Below are positions 16,133-24,575 of a stretch of DNA of 64,000 nt, in pieces (position 1 is the stretch's first letter; every line of letters begins with the position of its first letter). The stretch spans positions 62,001-126,000 of the forward strand of contig CAYWJU010000004.1 in NCBI GenBank assembly GCA_964458645.1, in the 5' to 3' direction. A program made the translations under genes and the position numbers. The notes under the pieces are model-generated. The model was not told where the DNA came from. It saw only the letters and a list, made by a program, of their open reading frames with translations, and did not search any database. This DNA comes from DAORHV01 sp964458645 (lineage in GTDB: Bacteria; Patescibacteriota; Gracilibacteria; Peribacterales; Peribacteraceae).

Positions 16133-17101
16133 TTAGAACACCAGCTCCCAACTCTCCCTTCTCACAGGCTTGCAGCCGAAACTCTCTTTGAAGAAAAAGA
16201 GTCCTTCGTTGATCACTTTGCCGCCGTCTTCGGTGGAAACACCCAAATGCAGCGTACGGCGCTTCTCGCGGATGGCGGTTTTCAAGACTTCGGTGAGGAT
16301 CATGTGCATCGGGTGCTCCTTCTGGAATGCGTAATCCTGGGCCATGTAGAGCGTGTAGAGCGCGGTGTTGTTGATGGTGACCACCACGATGCCGCCCACC
16401 AGCACGTCGGCCTTGTAGGCTCCGAACAAGCGCACGTCGTTGGGACAAAGCGTCTTCAGCTTCGTGATTTCCTCCAGCGTGTGCGTGGGCTTGGTACCGT
16501 GGCGTCCGGTCAGCGTGGCTTCCAGGATTTTCCAGAAGCCCGCCCAATCCTGGGTGACCTTCACGCTGATGCCCGCGCGTTCGGCCTGGCGCACCATGTT
16601 GCGGCATTTGCCCGTGAGCGAGCCCATCAGGAGTTCTTCGGTAAGCGCCGACGCATCGATTGCGCCGTCCATTTCAAAACGCGTGCAGGTCCATCCTTTC
16701 TGGAACATCCAATATTCCTGATCATCCGAAAAGCCCTGTCGGATGCTCTGCGGCGTCAGACGGACAAACGAGAGTCCAGAATATTTTTTGGCAATAGCAT
16801 GCTCGGTGATGACGGCCAGGATCTCGCCGGTGTCCTTCACACCCACGTTGGGCGCCAGCACCAGTCCGCCGTACGACGCACCCGGATGCGCGACGAGTTT
16901 GTTGTCTTTGATCGCGGCAGGCAAAACGGCCACCGCGTTCTCTCCATCCATCACCCACAGCGATGCATCGACGAAGCGACTGTCGGGGTGATACGCCAGG
17001 AACCGGCGGGTGTGGAAGAACGTCCCGTTGCGCGAGGCGGCCACGAACGCATCCCATTTCGCGTCGTTGGCGGCGGTGTGGGGAACAAGCGTGAAGCTCA
17101 T
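16133..17101 (-). CDS. FemAB/BioF2-like acetyltransferase-fold protein
   Basis: 322 residues starting MSFTLVPHTAANDAKWDAFV. The layout is two GNAT-like halves: an N-terminal part with NGTFFHTRRFLAYHPDSRF, a central basic segment LTGKCRNMVRQAERAGISV and a C-terminal part with LFGAYKADVLVGGIVVVTINNTALYTLYMA. This is the pattern of FemAB-type aminoacyltransferases and of the GNAT-like domain found in polysaccharide clusters. The ATG overlaps the stop of the upstream acetyltransferase gene by four bases (ATGA). Function could be N-acylation of a lipid-linked sugar or peptide bridge addition; context favours glycan modification. Confidence 0.7.
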   Translation of the reverse strand: MSFTLVPHTAANDAKWDAFVAASRNGTFFHTRRFLAYHPDSRFVDASLWVMDGENAVAVLPAAIKDNKLVAHPGASYGGLVLAPNVGVKDTGEILAVITEHAIAKKYSGLSFVRLTPQSIRQGFSDDQEYWMFQKGWTCTRFEMDGAIDASALTEELLMGSLTGKCRNMVRQAERAGISVKVTQDWAGFWKILEATLTGRHGTKPTHTLEEITKLKTLCPNDVRLFGAYKADVLVGGIVVVTINNTALYTLYMAQDYAFQKEHPMHMILTEVLKTAIREKRRTLHLGVSTEDGGKVINEGLFFFKESFGCKPVRRESWELVF

Positions 17102-17610
17102 GCAGGTTTGGAAAGCGTCATGAGGAGTGTAGCAGCGTTGTCCGGATCGTCTCCGGCGGCCGTGAAGCCGTTTTTCTCGTAGGCGCGGATGGCGCGCGTA
17201 TTCGTCTTCAGCACTTTCAGGATGATACGGGCGAATCCGAGCGTTTCGAACCCGTACCGCACCAGCAGGCCGATGGCCTCGCTCCCCCAACCTTTCCCAA
17301 GCGCTTCCGGGTGCCCGAGCGTAATGCGCAGCGTGCCCTCTTTTTTCGCGGCGTGGATGTCCACGAAGCCGCCGTTGCCGATGAGCGCGTGATCTGCGGC
17401 AGTGAGGATGGAAACCATCTTGCGGTCCGGCTGCTGCACGCGCTTGAACCAATTGTTCTGGTCTTCCAGGGTCGGCACGCGGTGGTCGTCGATAAGCGCG
17501 CGCAGTTCGGCGTTCTCCGAAAGCCAGCGCTGAAACTGGGGCTGATCGTCCGCGGTCATGACCGCGAGGACCACGTGTTTTCCGGCCTGCAGGATGTCGC
17601 GCTTGGTCAT
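17098..17610 (-). CDS. GNAT-family N-acetyltransferase (RimJ/RimL-like)
   Basis: 170 residues. LRITLGHPEALGKGWGSEAIGLLVRYGFETLGFARIIL is the acetyl-CoA binding core with the GxGxGxA-like KGWGSEA loop (residues near 113-120), and NTRAIRAYEKNGFT is the usual RimJ-type helix. It probably acetylates an amine, either an amino sugar such as the DegT product encoded divergently at 17670 or a protein N-terminus. It is translationally coupled to the FemAB-like gene downstream. On the minus strand TAGGCT ends 9 nt before the ATG. Confidence 0.82.
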   Translation of the reverse strand: MTKRDILQAGKHVVLAVMTADDQPQFQRWLSENAELRALIDDHRVPTLEDQNNWFKRVQQPDRKMVSILTAADHALIGNGGFVDIHAAKKEGTLRITLGHPEALGKGWGSEAIGLLVRYGFETLGFARIILKVLKTNTRAIRAYEKNGFTAAGDDPDNAATLLMTLSKPA

Positions 17611-17669
17611 TAGACCAGCAGCCTAAACCAGAAGTTGTGCAATTCCCAGTTTCTGCATACGCTTCGGAC

Positions 17670-18773
17670 ATGCCCGTACCGTTCTTGGACCTGAAGGCCC
17701 AGTACCGTTCGATCAAACCGGAGATCGATGCCGCCATGCAGGCCGTGGTGGACAAATGCGCATTTGCCGGCGGACCGTACGTGGAGCAGTTCGAAAAGGA
17801 ATTCGCCGCCTACTGCGGTGCCAAATACTGCGTGGGGCTGGCGTCCGGCACCGCCGCGTTGGAACTGCCGCTGCGCGCCTACGACATCGGCGCCGGGCAC
17901 GAGGTCATCACCGTCACCAACTCGTTCTTCGCCTCGGCCGAGGCCATTTCGCTGGCCAACGCCACGCCGGTGCTGGTGGATTGCCGCGCCGACGACGCGC
18001 TGATCGACGTGTCCAAGATCGAAGCCGCCATCACCTCCAAGACCGCCGCCATCATTCCGGTGCACCTGTACGGCCAGCCCGCCGACATGGACGCCATTCA
18101 TGCCATCGCCAAAAAGCACAAACTGATCGTGATTGAAGACGCCTGCCAGGCGCACGGTGCCGAGTACAAAGGCAAGCGCACCGGCACGCTGGCGCACTGC
18201 GCCGCGTTCAGCATGTACCCGGGCAAGAACCTGGGCGCGTTCGGCGAGGCCGGGGCGATCGTCACCGACGATGAAGAGATCGCCAAGCGCGTCCGCATGC
18301 TGCGCGAACACGGCATGCCCAAGAAGTACGAGCATGCGCTGGTGGGCCGCAACGACCGCATGGACGGCATTCAGGGCGCGATCCTGAGCGTGAAGCTCAA
18401 GCACTTGGATTTGTGGAACGACAAGCGCCGTGCGCATGCCAAGCTGTACCACTCCCTGCTGTCCACATTGGACGGCGTGGAATTGTTCGAAACGCACAGC
18501 GACCGCGTGAGCAACTACCATCTTATGGTCGTGCGCGTAAAAAACCGCGACGCGGTGCAGAAGAAGATGGCCGACAAAGGAATCTCGACCGGCATCCACT
18601 ACCCCATCCCCATTCACCTGCAGAGTGCGTACGCCGAATGCGGCTGGTCGCCGGGCAACTTCCCGGAAGCCGAAGCTCAAGCCAACGAGATTCTGTCGCT
18701 GCCGATGTTCGCCGAACTCACGGAGAGCCAGGTGGAGGAGGTCTGCGAGGCGCTCCGGCAGTCGGTGAAATAA
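17670..18773 (+). CDS. DegT/DnrJ/EryC1/StrS sugar aminotransferase
   Basis: 367 residues from MPVPFLDLKAQYRSIKPEID, the standard start of WbpE/FdtB/DesV-type enzymes; an in-frame ATG at 17637 would add 11 residues that the family lacks. LASGTAALELPLRA binds the PLP phosphate, VIEDACQAHGAEYKG holds the Asp that contacts the pyridine nitrogen, and FSMYPGKNLGAFGEAG has the Schiff-base Lys, unlike the His-type paralogue at 10262. It transfers an amino group from glutamate to a keto nucleotide sugar. The Gfo/Idh/MocA oxidoreductase (13712) could supply the keto substrate and the GNAT protein (17098) could acetylate the product. Confidence 0.88.
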   Translation: MPVPFLDLKAQYRSIKPEIDAAMQAVVDKCAFAGGPYVEQFEKEFAAYCGAKYCVGLASGTAALELPLRAYDIGAGHEVITVTNSFFASAEAISLANATPVLVDCRADDALIDVSKIEAAITSKTAAIIPVHLYGQPADMDAIHAIAKKHKLIVIEDACQAHGAEYKGKRTGTLAHCAAFSMYPGKNLGAFGEAGAIVTDDEEIAKRVRMLREHGMPKKYEHALVGRNDRMDGIQGAILSVKLKHLDLWNDKRRAHAKLYHSLLSTLDGVELFETHSDRVSNYHLMVVRVKNRDAVQKKMADKGISTGIHYPIPIHLQSAYAECGWSPGNFPEAEAQANEILSLPMFAELTESQVEEVCEALRQSVK

Positions 18774-18775
18774 CC

Positions 18776-18845
18776 CCGTAGCAGCGACCCCGGGTCGCTG
18801 TCCGGGACCTGCCTACCGGTAGGCAAGCGCATGTCTCGGCTACGG
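18776..18845. repeat. Three-way-junction repeat, copy 2 (with insertion)
   Basis: Outer stem CCGTAGC/GCTACGG (18776-18782 with 18839-18845); hairpin 1 AGCGACC-CCG-GGTCGCT (18783-18799); then stem 2 CCGGGAC/GTCTCGG, which encloses an extra hairpin TGCCTACC/GGTAGGCA. The outer and first stems match copy 3 closely. It lies between two convergent genes, 3 bp after the aminotransferase stop. Confidence 0.65.
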
Positions 18846-18853
18846 AATCGCAA

Positions 18854-19849
18854 TTAATCTCCTTTTGAAATATACGCGTCCATTTTCGCGATCAGCCCAT
18901 GCAGGCTGTGGCCTTCGTTCACGACCGAGTACATCTGCGCGGCAGACAGCGGCGCGTGGTCAGCGTACTTTTGTACGAACGCGGCGATGGCCTCCGGAGT
19001 GTCTTCGCTCGGGGCGGCCGGAATGCCGATCGCCATGGCGTTGGCGTTGGTAGTGACCGGGTAGCAACCGCACGTCATGGCTTCCAGCATGGTTTTATCG
19101 ATGGTCTCGCTGGCCATGTTCAGAATCAGGCGGTGCTTCGTATAAATCTCCGGCAGGCGGTTCATGGGCACCGTGCCGTGGAAGATGACGCGGTGACCGA
19201 GGTTAAGTGCCTTCACGAGTTCGCGCAGCTCGTTCGCGTAATCCGGCTCAGCCTCGATGCCGTAGATATCCAGAGTGTATTCGCTGTGCAGCAGCGTCAT
19301 CGCCTTAATGCTGAGCTCCAAACGCTTGGAACGACTGAGGCGGTGGACCGTGAGCAAGCGCGCAGGGTTGTCGCAAACGTTTTGGCGCATCGGCCAGAAT
19401 TCCAAGTCGATGCCGTGGCCGATGACAATCTTCTTCGGTGAACCCTGGAACTGCGGCAAGCTCTGCGGCGTGGCGCAGAAGAAGCGTTTGCCGAACCAAC
19501 CGAACAGCCGTACTCCCAACTGCATTTTGTAATGCGTGTACCACAGGTACGCCGGGATGCCGCGCGCCAGCCACACCCACCATCCGAGCGAATACCATAC
19601 CGGCGCCATGTGAACGAACACGCGGTCGTATTTCAGCGTGAGGATCAATTTTTCGAATTCCAACACCGACTTCCAGCGCGGCGCTCCATGCTCTTTGCCG
19701 AGTGTGTGTACCGGAAACTCCAATTTCTGGCCGTCGCCTTCCAGACAAATGACTTCCACATCGTAGCCCTGGGCGTGGAATTCACGGACCCACAGGATGC
19801 CAAAGGCGTCCTGTTGTTTCAGCTTTTGGGTGATAAAGAGGAGCTTCAT
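18854..19849 (-). CDS. GT4-type glycosyltransferase
   Basis: 331 residues, at the short end for GT4. MKLLFITQKLKQQDAFGIL is the N-terminal strand; LLTVHRLSRSKRLELSIKAM opens the donor domain; ETIDKTMLEAMTCGCYPVTTN carries the donor-site Glu of the EX7E motif. It overlaps the preceding glycosyltransferase gene by four bases (ATGA) and ends a three-gene GT4 operon (22085 to 18854). Sugar specificity unknown. Confidence 0.82.
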   Translation of the reverse strand: MKLLFITQKLKQQDAFGILWVREFHAQGYDVEVICLEGDGQKLEFPVHTLGKEHGAPRWKSVLEFEKLILTLKYDRVFVHMAPVWYSLGWWVWLARGIPAYLWYTHYKMQLGVRLFGWFGKRFFCATPQSLPQFQGSPKKIVIGHGIDLEFWPMRQNVCDNPARLLTVHRLSRSKRLELSIKAMTLLHSEYTLDIYGIEAEPDYANELRELVKALNLGHRVIFHGTVPMNRLPEIYTKHRLILNMASETIDKTMLEAMTCGCYPVTTNANAMAIGIPAAPSEDTPEAIAAFVQKYADHAPLSAAQMYSVVNEGHSLHGLIAKMDAYISKGD

Positions 19850-20955
19850 GATTTGGCGTCGGCTTTCAGGAAATCAGCATAGTCTTTGATCAGTTTCTTT
19901 TTCTCGAACCGCTCGATAATCTTCGTCGCTTCCGCGCCCATGCGCGAACGCAGGCCGTCATCGGCGAGAAGTTTTTTGATATGCCCGGCCAGCTCGGCGA
20001 CCGTGCCGCCGGTGAGTATGCCGTTCACGCCGTCTTGGATGACGTCCGGCATTACGCCGACTTTGGTGGCAATGACAGGCATGCCCACTGCCATGGCTTC
20101 CAGCGACACGCGCGGACCGCCTTCACTCTTGGAATACATCACCAGCATCTTGGCCGACTGGATACTCTTCATCACGTCGTTCTGGGTCGGCAGCCAACCG
20201 CAGAACGTCACACGGTCGACTACGCCGAGCGACTTCGCCAGTGCCTCGGCCGATGCGCGCACCTCGCCGTCACCGATCACCAAGAGTGTGGCACCAGGCA
20301 ACGAAGCGACGGCCTGGATGGTTTCGAGCAATCCCTTGTTGACGGCAAGTCGTCCGCAGAACACGACGTCATATTTCTTGGTGACACTGGCATCGGGCTT
20401 CAGAACGTCACGATCCAGGTAGAACGACGGCACGACTGCAATGCGGTTGGATTCCACACCCCAATGCACCAGTGTGTCGCGTACGGTGCCATTCACTGTG
20501 CGGATCTTGACGGCCGGTTTCAGGTCGGACTTCAGCCACAATCGCGACATACAGCGACCGATCCATTCGGTGAAAGACGCGGGCTGCGGTTCTCCGATGA
20601 GATGATGGATTTCGTACACCGCCGGAACCTTGGTACCCCGGATAAGCCTGCGGGCGCCGATGCCGTTATAGAACGGCGGGTACTCGTGGACGGTCATGAC
20701 CTGGTGGCCGTGTGCGGCGATCAGCTCTTTTCCTTTCTGCTCGATCCACCACGGCTGCGCCAATAACCCGTACGGACACGGATGGAAAAACACATTGCCG
20801 AAAAACTCCTTGGGCGACAGCGGCAGCTCGGCCGCGCGCGGCGTAATGACATCGATGCGCTCCCAGTGCGAATGGAATTCCTGCAATGTCGCGTAAAATC
20901 CCCCCTGCTTGCCCTGCAGCAGTGACCTGTCTCCGGAAATCATGAGGAGCTTCAT
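19846..20955 (-). CDS. GT4-type glycosyltransferase
   Basis: 369 residues. MKLLMISGDRSLLQGKQGGFY is the N-terminal segment, VVFCGRLAVNKGLLETIQAV the donor-domain start, and SKSEGGPRVSLEAMAVGMPVIATKVG a clear EX7E signature. Its ATG overlaps the stop of the upstream glycosyltransferase (ATGA at 20952-20955), so the three GT4 genes are translationally coupled and probably build consecutive linkages of one repeat unit. Confidence 0.87.
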   Translation of the reverse strand: MKLLMISGDRSLLQGKQGGFYATLQEFHSHWERIDVITPRAAELPLSPKEFFGNVFFHPCPYGLLAQPWWIEQKGKELIAAHGHQVMTVHEYPPFYNGIGARRLIRGTKVPAVYEIHHLIGEPQPASFTEWIGRCMSRLWLKSDLKPAVKIRTVNGTVRDTLVHWGVESNRIAVVPSFYLDRDVLKPDASVTKKYDVVFCGRLAVNKGLLETIQAVASLPGATLLVIGDGEVRASAEALAKSLGVVDRVTFCGWLPTQNDVMKSIQSAKMLVMYSKSEGGPRVSLEAMAVGMPVIATKVGVMPDVIQDGVNGILTGGTVAELAGHIKKLLADDGLRSRMGAEATKIIERFEKKKLIKDYADFLKADAKS

Positions 20956-22085
20956 CGAGGACGTGAGAACAGCGCGACCCACTCCTGGGCCACCGCCGAC
21001 CACGGACGCTGGAGCGGGGGTGACGCGGCTTCGCGTGCGATGTCCGCGTAGTTGGTGCGCACGGAAGCAATGGCGCGTGCGATTTCGGGCGCGGTGTGCA
21101 GCGGGGCTTTCACCATGCCCTTGGTCAGCTCTCCACTCAGGCCCGTCTGCTGCGTAAGTAACACCGGCAAACCGGAACTGCGTGCCTCGAGTGCCACGTT
21201 CGGACTGATTTCCGTAATGGATGGCAATACGAGCAGGTCGTGGTCTGCAAACAGACGCTGCTTGTCTTCCGAGAACACCGGGCGCAGGAATGTAATGCGA
21301 TCATTCAAGCCACATTGCTCAGCCTCTTTTCTCATATTCAAGCGCTCGGGTCCTTCGCCGGTCATGGTGAGCGTGGCGTCGGGAATGTCGCGCAACGCGT
21401 GCAGTAAGTTGATGACATTCTTGAAGCGCACGAAGCGACCAAGGAACAACAACTTCAGCGGCGCATGCATGGCGTGCAGCACGGGCGAACCGCTGGGCAA
21501 CGCGTTTTGAATCACGAGCGTGTCCGGCAGTTTCTTGTAGTGACGCTTGTGAATATCGAGTTGGTACTGGGTGGAATACACGACGCAATCGAAGCGGTTC
21601 AATATGCGTTCCATGAACAATGAATTCATGAGACGGGTGACGAACAGATTCACCCGATCGCTGAATGATTCCGGTTTTCCGTCGGCATACCACGGCTGCA
21701 AGCCGAGTCCGCCGCCGACGGCGGTGTAGCGTTCCCAGAAGAAGTCACCACCCAGGCGCAGCATGGTTTTGGGCTTCTTGATGCCGGACATCCACAGCGG
21801 AACGCCGCAACTGACCGACGAGAAACACACGACTTGGTCGGCGTTTGCAGCATGCTCGCGTAGAGCCTTGGCGTAATTATTCCAGGCGAAGAGCATGCCC
21901 CCTCCGCGCGAAACACGGATGATTTTCCACGCAGGTGGCGGCGAGTGATCGACGAAAATGGTCTGGTAGGTGAGCACGATGACTTCATGCTTCTGTTCAG
22001 TGAGTTCGCGGGCCAATTCGCGCACATATGTGGCCGGACCGCCGATGTCGGGCGGATAAATGCCGGTCGCGAGCACGATCTTCAT
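20952..22085 (-). CDS. GT4-type glycosyltransferase, first gene of a three-gene operon
   Basis: 377 residues from MKIVLATGIYPPDIGGPATYVREL, where IGGPATYV is the GT4 acceptor loop. LKLLFLGRFVRFKNVINLLHAL starts the donor domain and LPSITEISPNVALEARSSGLPVLLT has the EX7E motif. On the minus strand TACACT (22098-22093) ends 7 nt before the ATG, and an upstream in-frame ATG at 22121 would place the start beyond that promoter, so 22085 is preferred. Confidence 0.86.
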   Translation of the reverse strand: MKIVLATGIYPPDIGGPATYVRELARELTEQKHEVIVLTYQTIFVDHSPPPAWKIIRVSRGGGMLFAWNNYAKALREHAANADQVVCFSSVSCGVPLWMSGIKKPKTMLRLGGDFFWERYTAVGGGLGLQPWYADGKPESFSDRVNLFVTRLMNSLFMERILNRFDCVVYSTQYQLDIHKRHYKKLPDTLVIQNALPSGSPVLHAMHAPLKLLFLGRFVRFKNVINLLHALRDIPDATLTMTGEGPERLNMRKEAEQCGLNDRITFLRPVFSEDKQRLFADHDLLVLPSITEISPNVALEARSSGLPVLLTQQTGLSGELTKGMVKAPLHTAPEIARAIASVRTNYADIAREAASPPLQRPWSAVAQEWVALFSRPR

Positions 22086-22134
22086 CGCTGATAGTGTACC
22101 CGCCCGCCTCCTTTTCTGCATATGCGCCTGATAT

Positions 22135-22163
22135 TTTACAAAACATTAATATTATCGTATAAT
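22135..22163 (+). promoter_or_regulatory. Near-consensus promoter of the small gene at 22170
   Basis: -35 TTTACA (22135-22140), spacer 17, -10 TATAAT (22158-22163), then exactly 6 nt to the ATG. It is the best sigma70-like promoter in the window and places transcription at the start codon. Confidence 0.75.
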
Positions 22164-22169
22164 ATAATT

Positions 22170-22550
22170 ATGCCAGTCATCAGTCAACGAAGCGTGGAAC
22201 GCGCATTCAGCGGACGCGAGGCAGGCGCTCAAGCACTGACGCTTAAAAAGCATCTCACTCCGGCCGAAGGCTTGGGGGTGGCGATGAACGTACTAACGGC
22301 GCGCGAAGTCATTGCCGATCTCTTCCGAGGGGCCTCCGAAATGCAGGTGAAAGACGTCGTCATTCCGGGCTTCCTGGACGCCGGATTGCGCACTGAAGTA
22401 GTCAATGTCTTGTCTGCTGCGGCGGCATTGGATGAATTTCAGGCCACAGAGCCCCCAGTCTCTTTTGGGAAGTATCCGTTGTTCAAAAGAACCGACGAAT
22501 TCAGGAAGCAGTTGATGGGGCAAATCGGTCCGGCATCGATGCAGGACTAG
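22170..22550 (+). CDS. Hypothetical protein, strongly promoted
   Basis: 126 residues, cytoplasmic, no membrane segment and no domain I recognise. The N-terminal part (MPVISQRSVERAFSGREAG) is basic and the rest mostly helical, with an LGVAMNVLTAREVIADLF stretch. It stands alone between the GT4 operon and rmlB, both on the other strand. The consensus promoter 6 nt upstream suggests strong, probably constitutive, leaderless expression. No function is proposed. Confidence 0.7.
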   Translation: MPVISQRSVERAFSGREAGAQALTLKKHLTPAEGLGVAMNVLTAREVIADLFRGASEMQVKDVVIPGFLDAGLRTEVVNVLSAAAALDEFQATEPPVSFGKYPLFKRTDEFRKQLMGQIGPASMQD

Positions 22551-22558
22551 CGGCTCCT

Positions 22559-23512
22559 TTACTCCGCGTCGTCAGCCAACGCCTGGTACCATTCCACAGT
22601 CCGGCGCAGCCCTTCGTCGAAATCGATCTTCGGTTTCCAGCCCAGAACGTGGGTGGACGAGGCATCCAGCGCGTAGCGCCAATCGTGACCAGGGCGATCT
22701 TTTACGAACGTGAGCAGGCTTTCGGGTTTGCCGAGCAGTGTGAGGATTTGCTTGGCAACATCGATGTTGCGGCGCTCACCGTCGGCCGATACATGGAAGA
22801 CTTTGCCGTCGCCGTCTTCCGCGCGGATGACCGCTTCGATGGCATCTGTGTGGTCGGTGACATACAGCCAGTCACGCTTGTTCTCACCTTTGGCATAAAT
22901 GGGCACCGGCTGGTTGGCGAGTGCACGGCGGATAACGGTGGGAATGAATTTCTCGGCAGCCTGGTGCGGGCCGTAGTTGTTGGTACAACGCGAGATGCGT
23001 GCACGGATGCCATACGTACGCACCGCGGCGTGGATGAGCAGGTCTCCGGCGCCCTTGCTTGCCGCGTACGGTGAGCTTGGCATGAGCGGATCACCGATCT
23101 CCTTGGCCCGTTCGCCGTCCTGCACGTCGCCGTACACTTCGTCGGTAGAAATATGCATGAGCAAGGTGTCGGGCCTGCGGCGACAGACTTCGATAAGGCT
23201 CTGCACGCCGACCACATTACTGTGCAAAAACGGAACCGGGTTCTCGATGCTGCGGTCCACGTGCGTCTCGGCGGCAAAGTTCACCACCACGTCGATGAGA
23301 TACTGCTTCACCAGCTTGTGCATGAGTTCCACGTCGGCGATGTCCCCTTCCACGAACGTAATGCCGTCCATGGCGGCGTCCAAGTAGTGCTTGTCGGCGC
23401 CGTGGCGCAGGGCGTCCACGACCACGATGCCGTCGGCCGGATGCAACTGCCGGTGCCGCAGGACGAAGTGCGAGCCGATGAATCCGGCGCCGCCGGTAAC
23501 CAGGATGTTCAT
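22559..23512 (-). CDS. rmlB: dTDP-glucose 4,6-dehydratase
   Basis: 317 residues, slightly shorter than typical RmlB (about 350). MNILVTGGAGFIGSHFV is the NAD-binding start; NFAAETHVDRSIENP is a strong RmlB signature; HISTDEVYGD contains the catalytic Thr-Asp-Glu; YAASKGAGD has Tyr/Lys; NNYGPHQAAEKFIP completes the family pattern. It converts dTDP-glucose to dTDP-4-keto-6-deoxyglucose. The thymidylyltransferase gene for the preceding step is divergent at 23678. On the minus strand TATCAT ends 8 nt before the ATG. RmlC and RmlD are not in the window. Confidence 0.93.
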   Translation of the reverse strand: MNILVTGGAGFIGSHFVLRHRQLHPADGIVVVDALRHGADKHYLDAAMDGITFVEGDIADVELMHKLVKQYLIDVVVNFAAETHVDRSIENPVPFLHSNVVGVQSLIEVCRRRPDTLLMHISTDEVYGDVQDGERAKEIGDPLMPSSPYAASKGAGDLLIHAAVRTYGIRARISRCTNNYGPHQAAEKFIPTVIRRALANQPVPIYAKGENKRDWLYVTDHTDAIEAVIRAEDGDGKVFHVSADGERRNIDVAKQILTLLGKPESLLTFVKDRPGHDWRYALDASSTHVLGWKPKIDFDEGLRRTVEWYQALADDAE

Positions 23513-23529
23513 GGGAGTTGATGATACCT

Positions 23530-23632
23530 GAAAAGGAGGAATCTGAAGAAACCGAGGAGTCCGATGAGTCCGAAGATGGCTGCGTTCATCGGTTTCTTCG
23601 GTTGCCTCGGATTCCTCGGACTCCCCTCCCCA
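23530..23632. repeat. 9-nt periodic inverted-repeat hairpin, copy B
   Basis: Left arm: units of the NNCCGANGA type (about 23533-23577). Right arm: TCNTCGGNN units (about 23587-23628). The arms pair imperfectly around a loop near 23578-23586. It has the same design as the element at 3303-3400 but lies between divergent genes, so it cannot only be a terminator here. Confidence 0.6.
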
Positions 23633-23662
23633 TTTCCTATGGCTTACCGCAGCCCTCGCCGC

Positions 23663-23668
23663 TAGAAT
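23663..23668 (+). promoter_or_regulatory. -10 box of rmlA
   Basis: TAGAAT ends 9 nt before the ATG at 23678; predicted leader of 2-3 nt. Confidence 0.5.
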
Positions 23669-23677
23669 TCGTTCCCT

Positions 23678-24466
23678 ATGAAAGGCGTCCTCATTTGCGG
23701 CGGAACGGGTTCACGGCTCAAGCCGCTGACCGATGTGACCAATAAAAGTCTTTTGCCGGTCTACGACCGTCCGCTGATCGAGTACCCGCTGGACATCATG
23801 CGCAGCGCGGGCATCCACGACATCGCCATCGTCACGGGTTCGGAGAACATGGGTCAGATCACCGACTACCTGGGTTCGGGTGCCAAGATGGGCTGCTCGT
23901 TTGCGTACAAAGTGCAGGACACGCCGTCCGGCATCGCACAGGCCCTTGGCTTGGCCGAGAAGTTCGCCGCCGGCGACGACTGCTGCGTAATTTTGGGCGA
24001 CAACGTGTTCTTCGGCGACATCGCACCGGTCATCCACGACTTCAAGGGCGGAGCGCATTTGTTCTTAAAGGAACTCCCTGACTGCAAACGCTTCGGCGTG
24101 GCGACCTTGGACGGCGACAAAGTGACATCCATTGAGGAGAAGCCTGCCAAACCCAAGAGCAACCTGGCCGTCACCGGCTGCTACGTGTACGACGCGCGCT
24201 GCTTCGAGATCATCAAAAACCTCAAGCCTTCCGCTCGCGGTGAACTGGAAATCACCGACGTCAGCCGCTGGTACGTGGAAAATAGCGAAGCCCGCGCCAC
24301 GATTTTGGACGATGAATGGATTGACGCCGGAACGTTCGAAAGCCTCTACCGCGCGGCCGAGATGGTCCGCCACAAACGGATCGATGCCGCGCACGCCGCC
24401 ACCGAGCGCAATTTGTCGGCACAGGAGAAAATCAAGCGCGCCGAACTGCTCGCGGCAAGACGTTAA
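23678..24466 (+). CDS. rmlA: Glucose-1-phosphate thymidylyltransferase
   Basis: 262 residues, shorter than the tetrameric Gram-negative enzymes (about 290). MKGVLICGGTGSRLKPLTDVTNKSL has the nucleotidyltransferase signature GGxGxRLxPLT with the catalytic Lys; DRPLIEYPLDIM, ILGDNVFFGD (metal-binding Asp) and IEEKPAKPKS are the other conserved blocks. It makes dTDP-glucose from dTTP and glucose-1-phosphate for RmlB, encoded divergently. The short length fits the RmlA type found in archaea and some bacteria. Confidence 0.9.
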   Translation: MKGVLICGGTGSRLKPLTDVTNKSLLPVYDRPLIEYPLDIMRSAGIHDIAIVTGSENMGQITDYLGSGAKMGCSFAYKVQDTPSGIAQALGLAEKFAAGDDCCVILGDNVFFGDIAPVIHDFKGGAHLFLKELPDCKRFGVATLDGDKVTSIEEKPAKPKSNLAVTGCYVYDARCFEIIKNLKPSARGELEITDVSRWYVENSEARATILDDEWIDAGTFESLYRAAEMVRHKRIDAAHAATERNLSAQEKIKRAELLAARR

Positions 24467-24575
24467 ATACATAGCGGACAAAGGGAGAATTGTTACACGC
24501 TCCATTGTACGCAAGCGTAAACATACGATTCTTGCATGCAAACAATGCATCAGTGCGACAGTGTGACCTTCGCAA

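Noticed and set aside
16133..17755. Single 540-residue protein joining an acetyltransferase and the FemAB-like protein
   Set aside because: The first half is the GNAT gene read in the wrong frame; the correct GNAT frame has family motifs, and an ATGA overlap separates the two genes.
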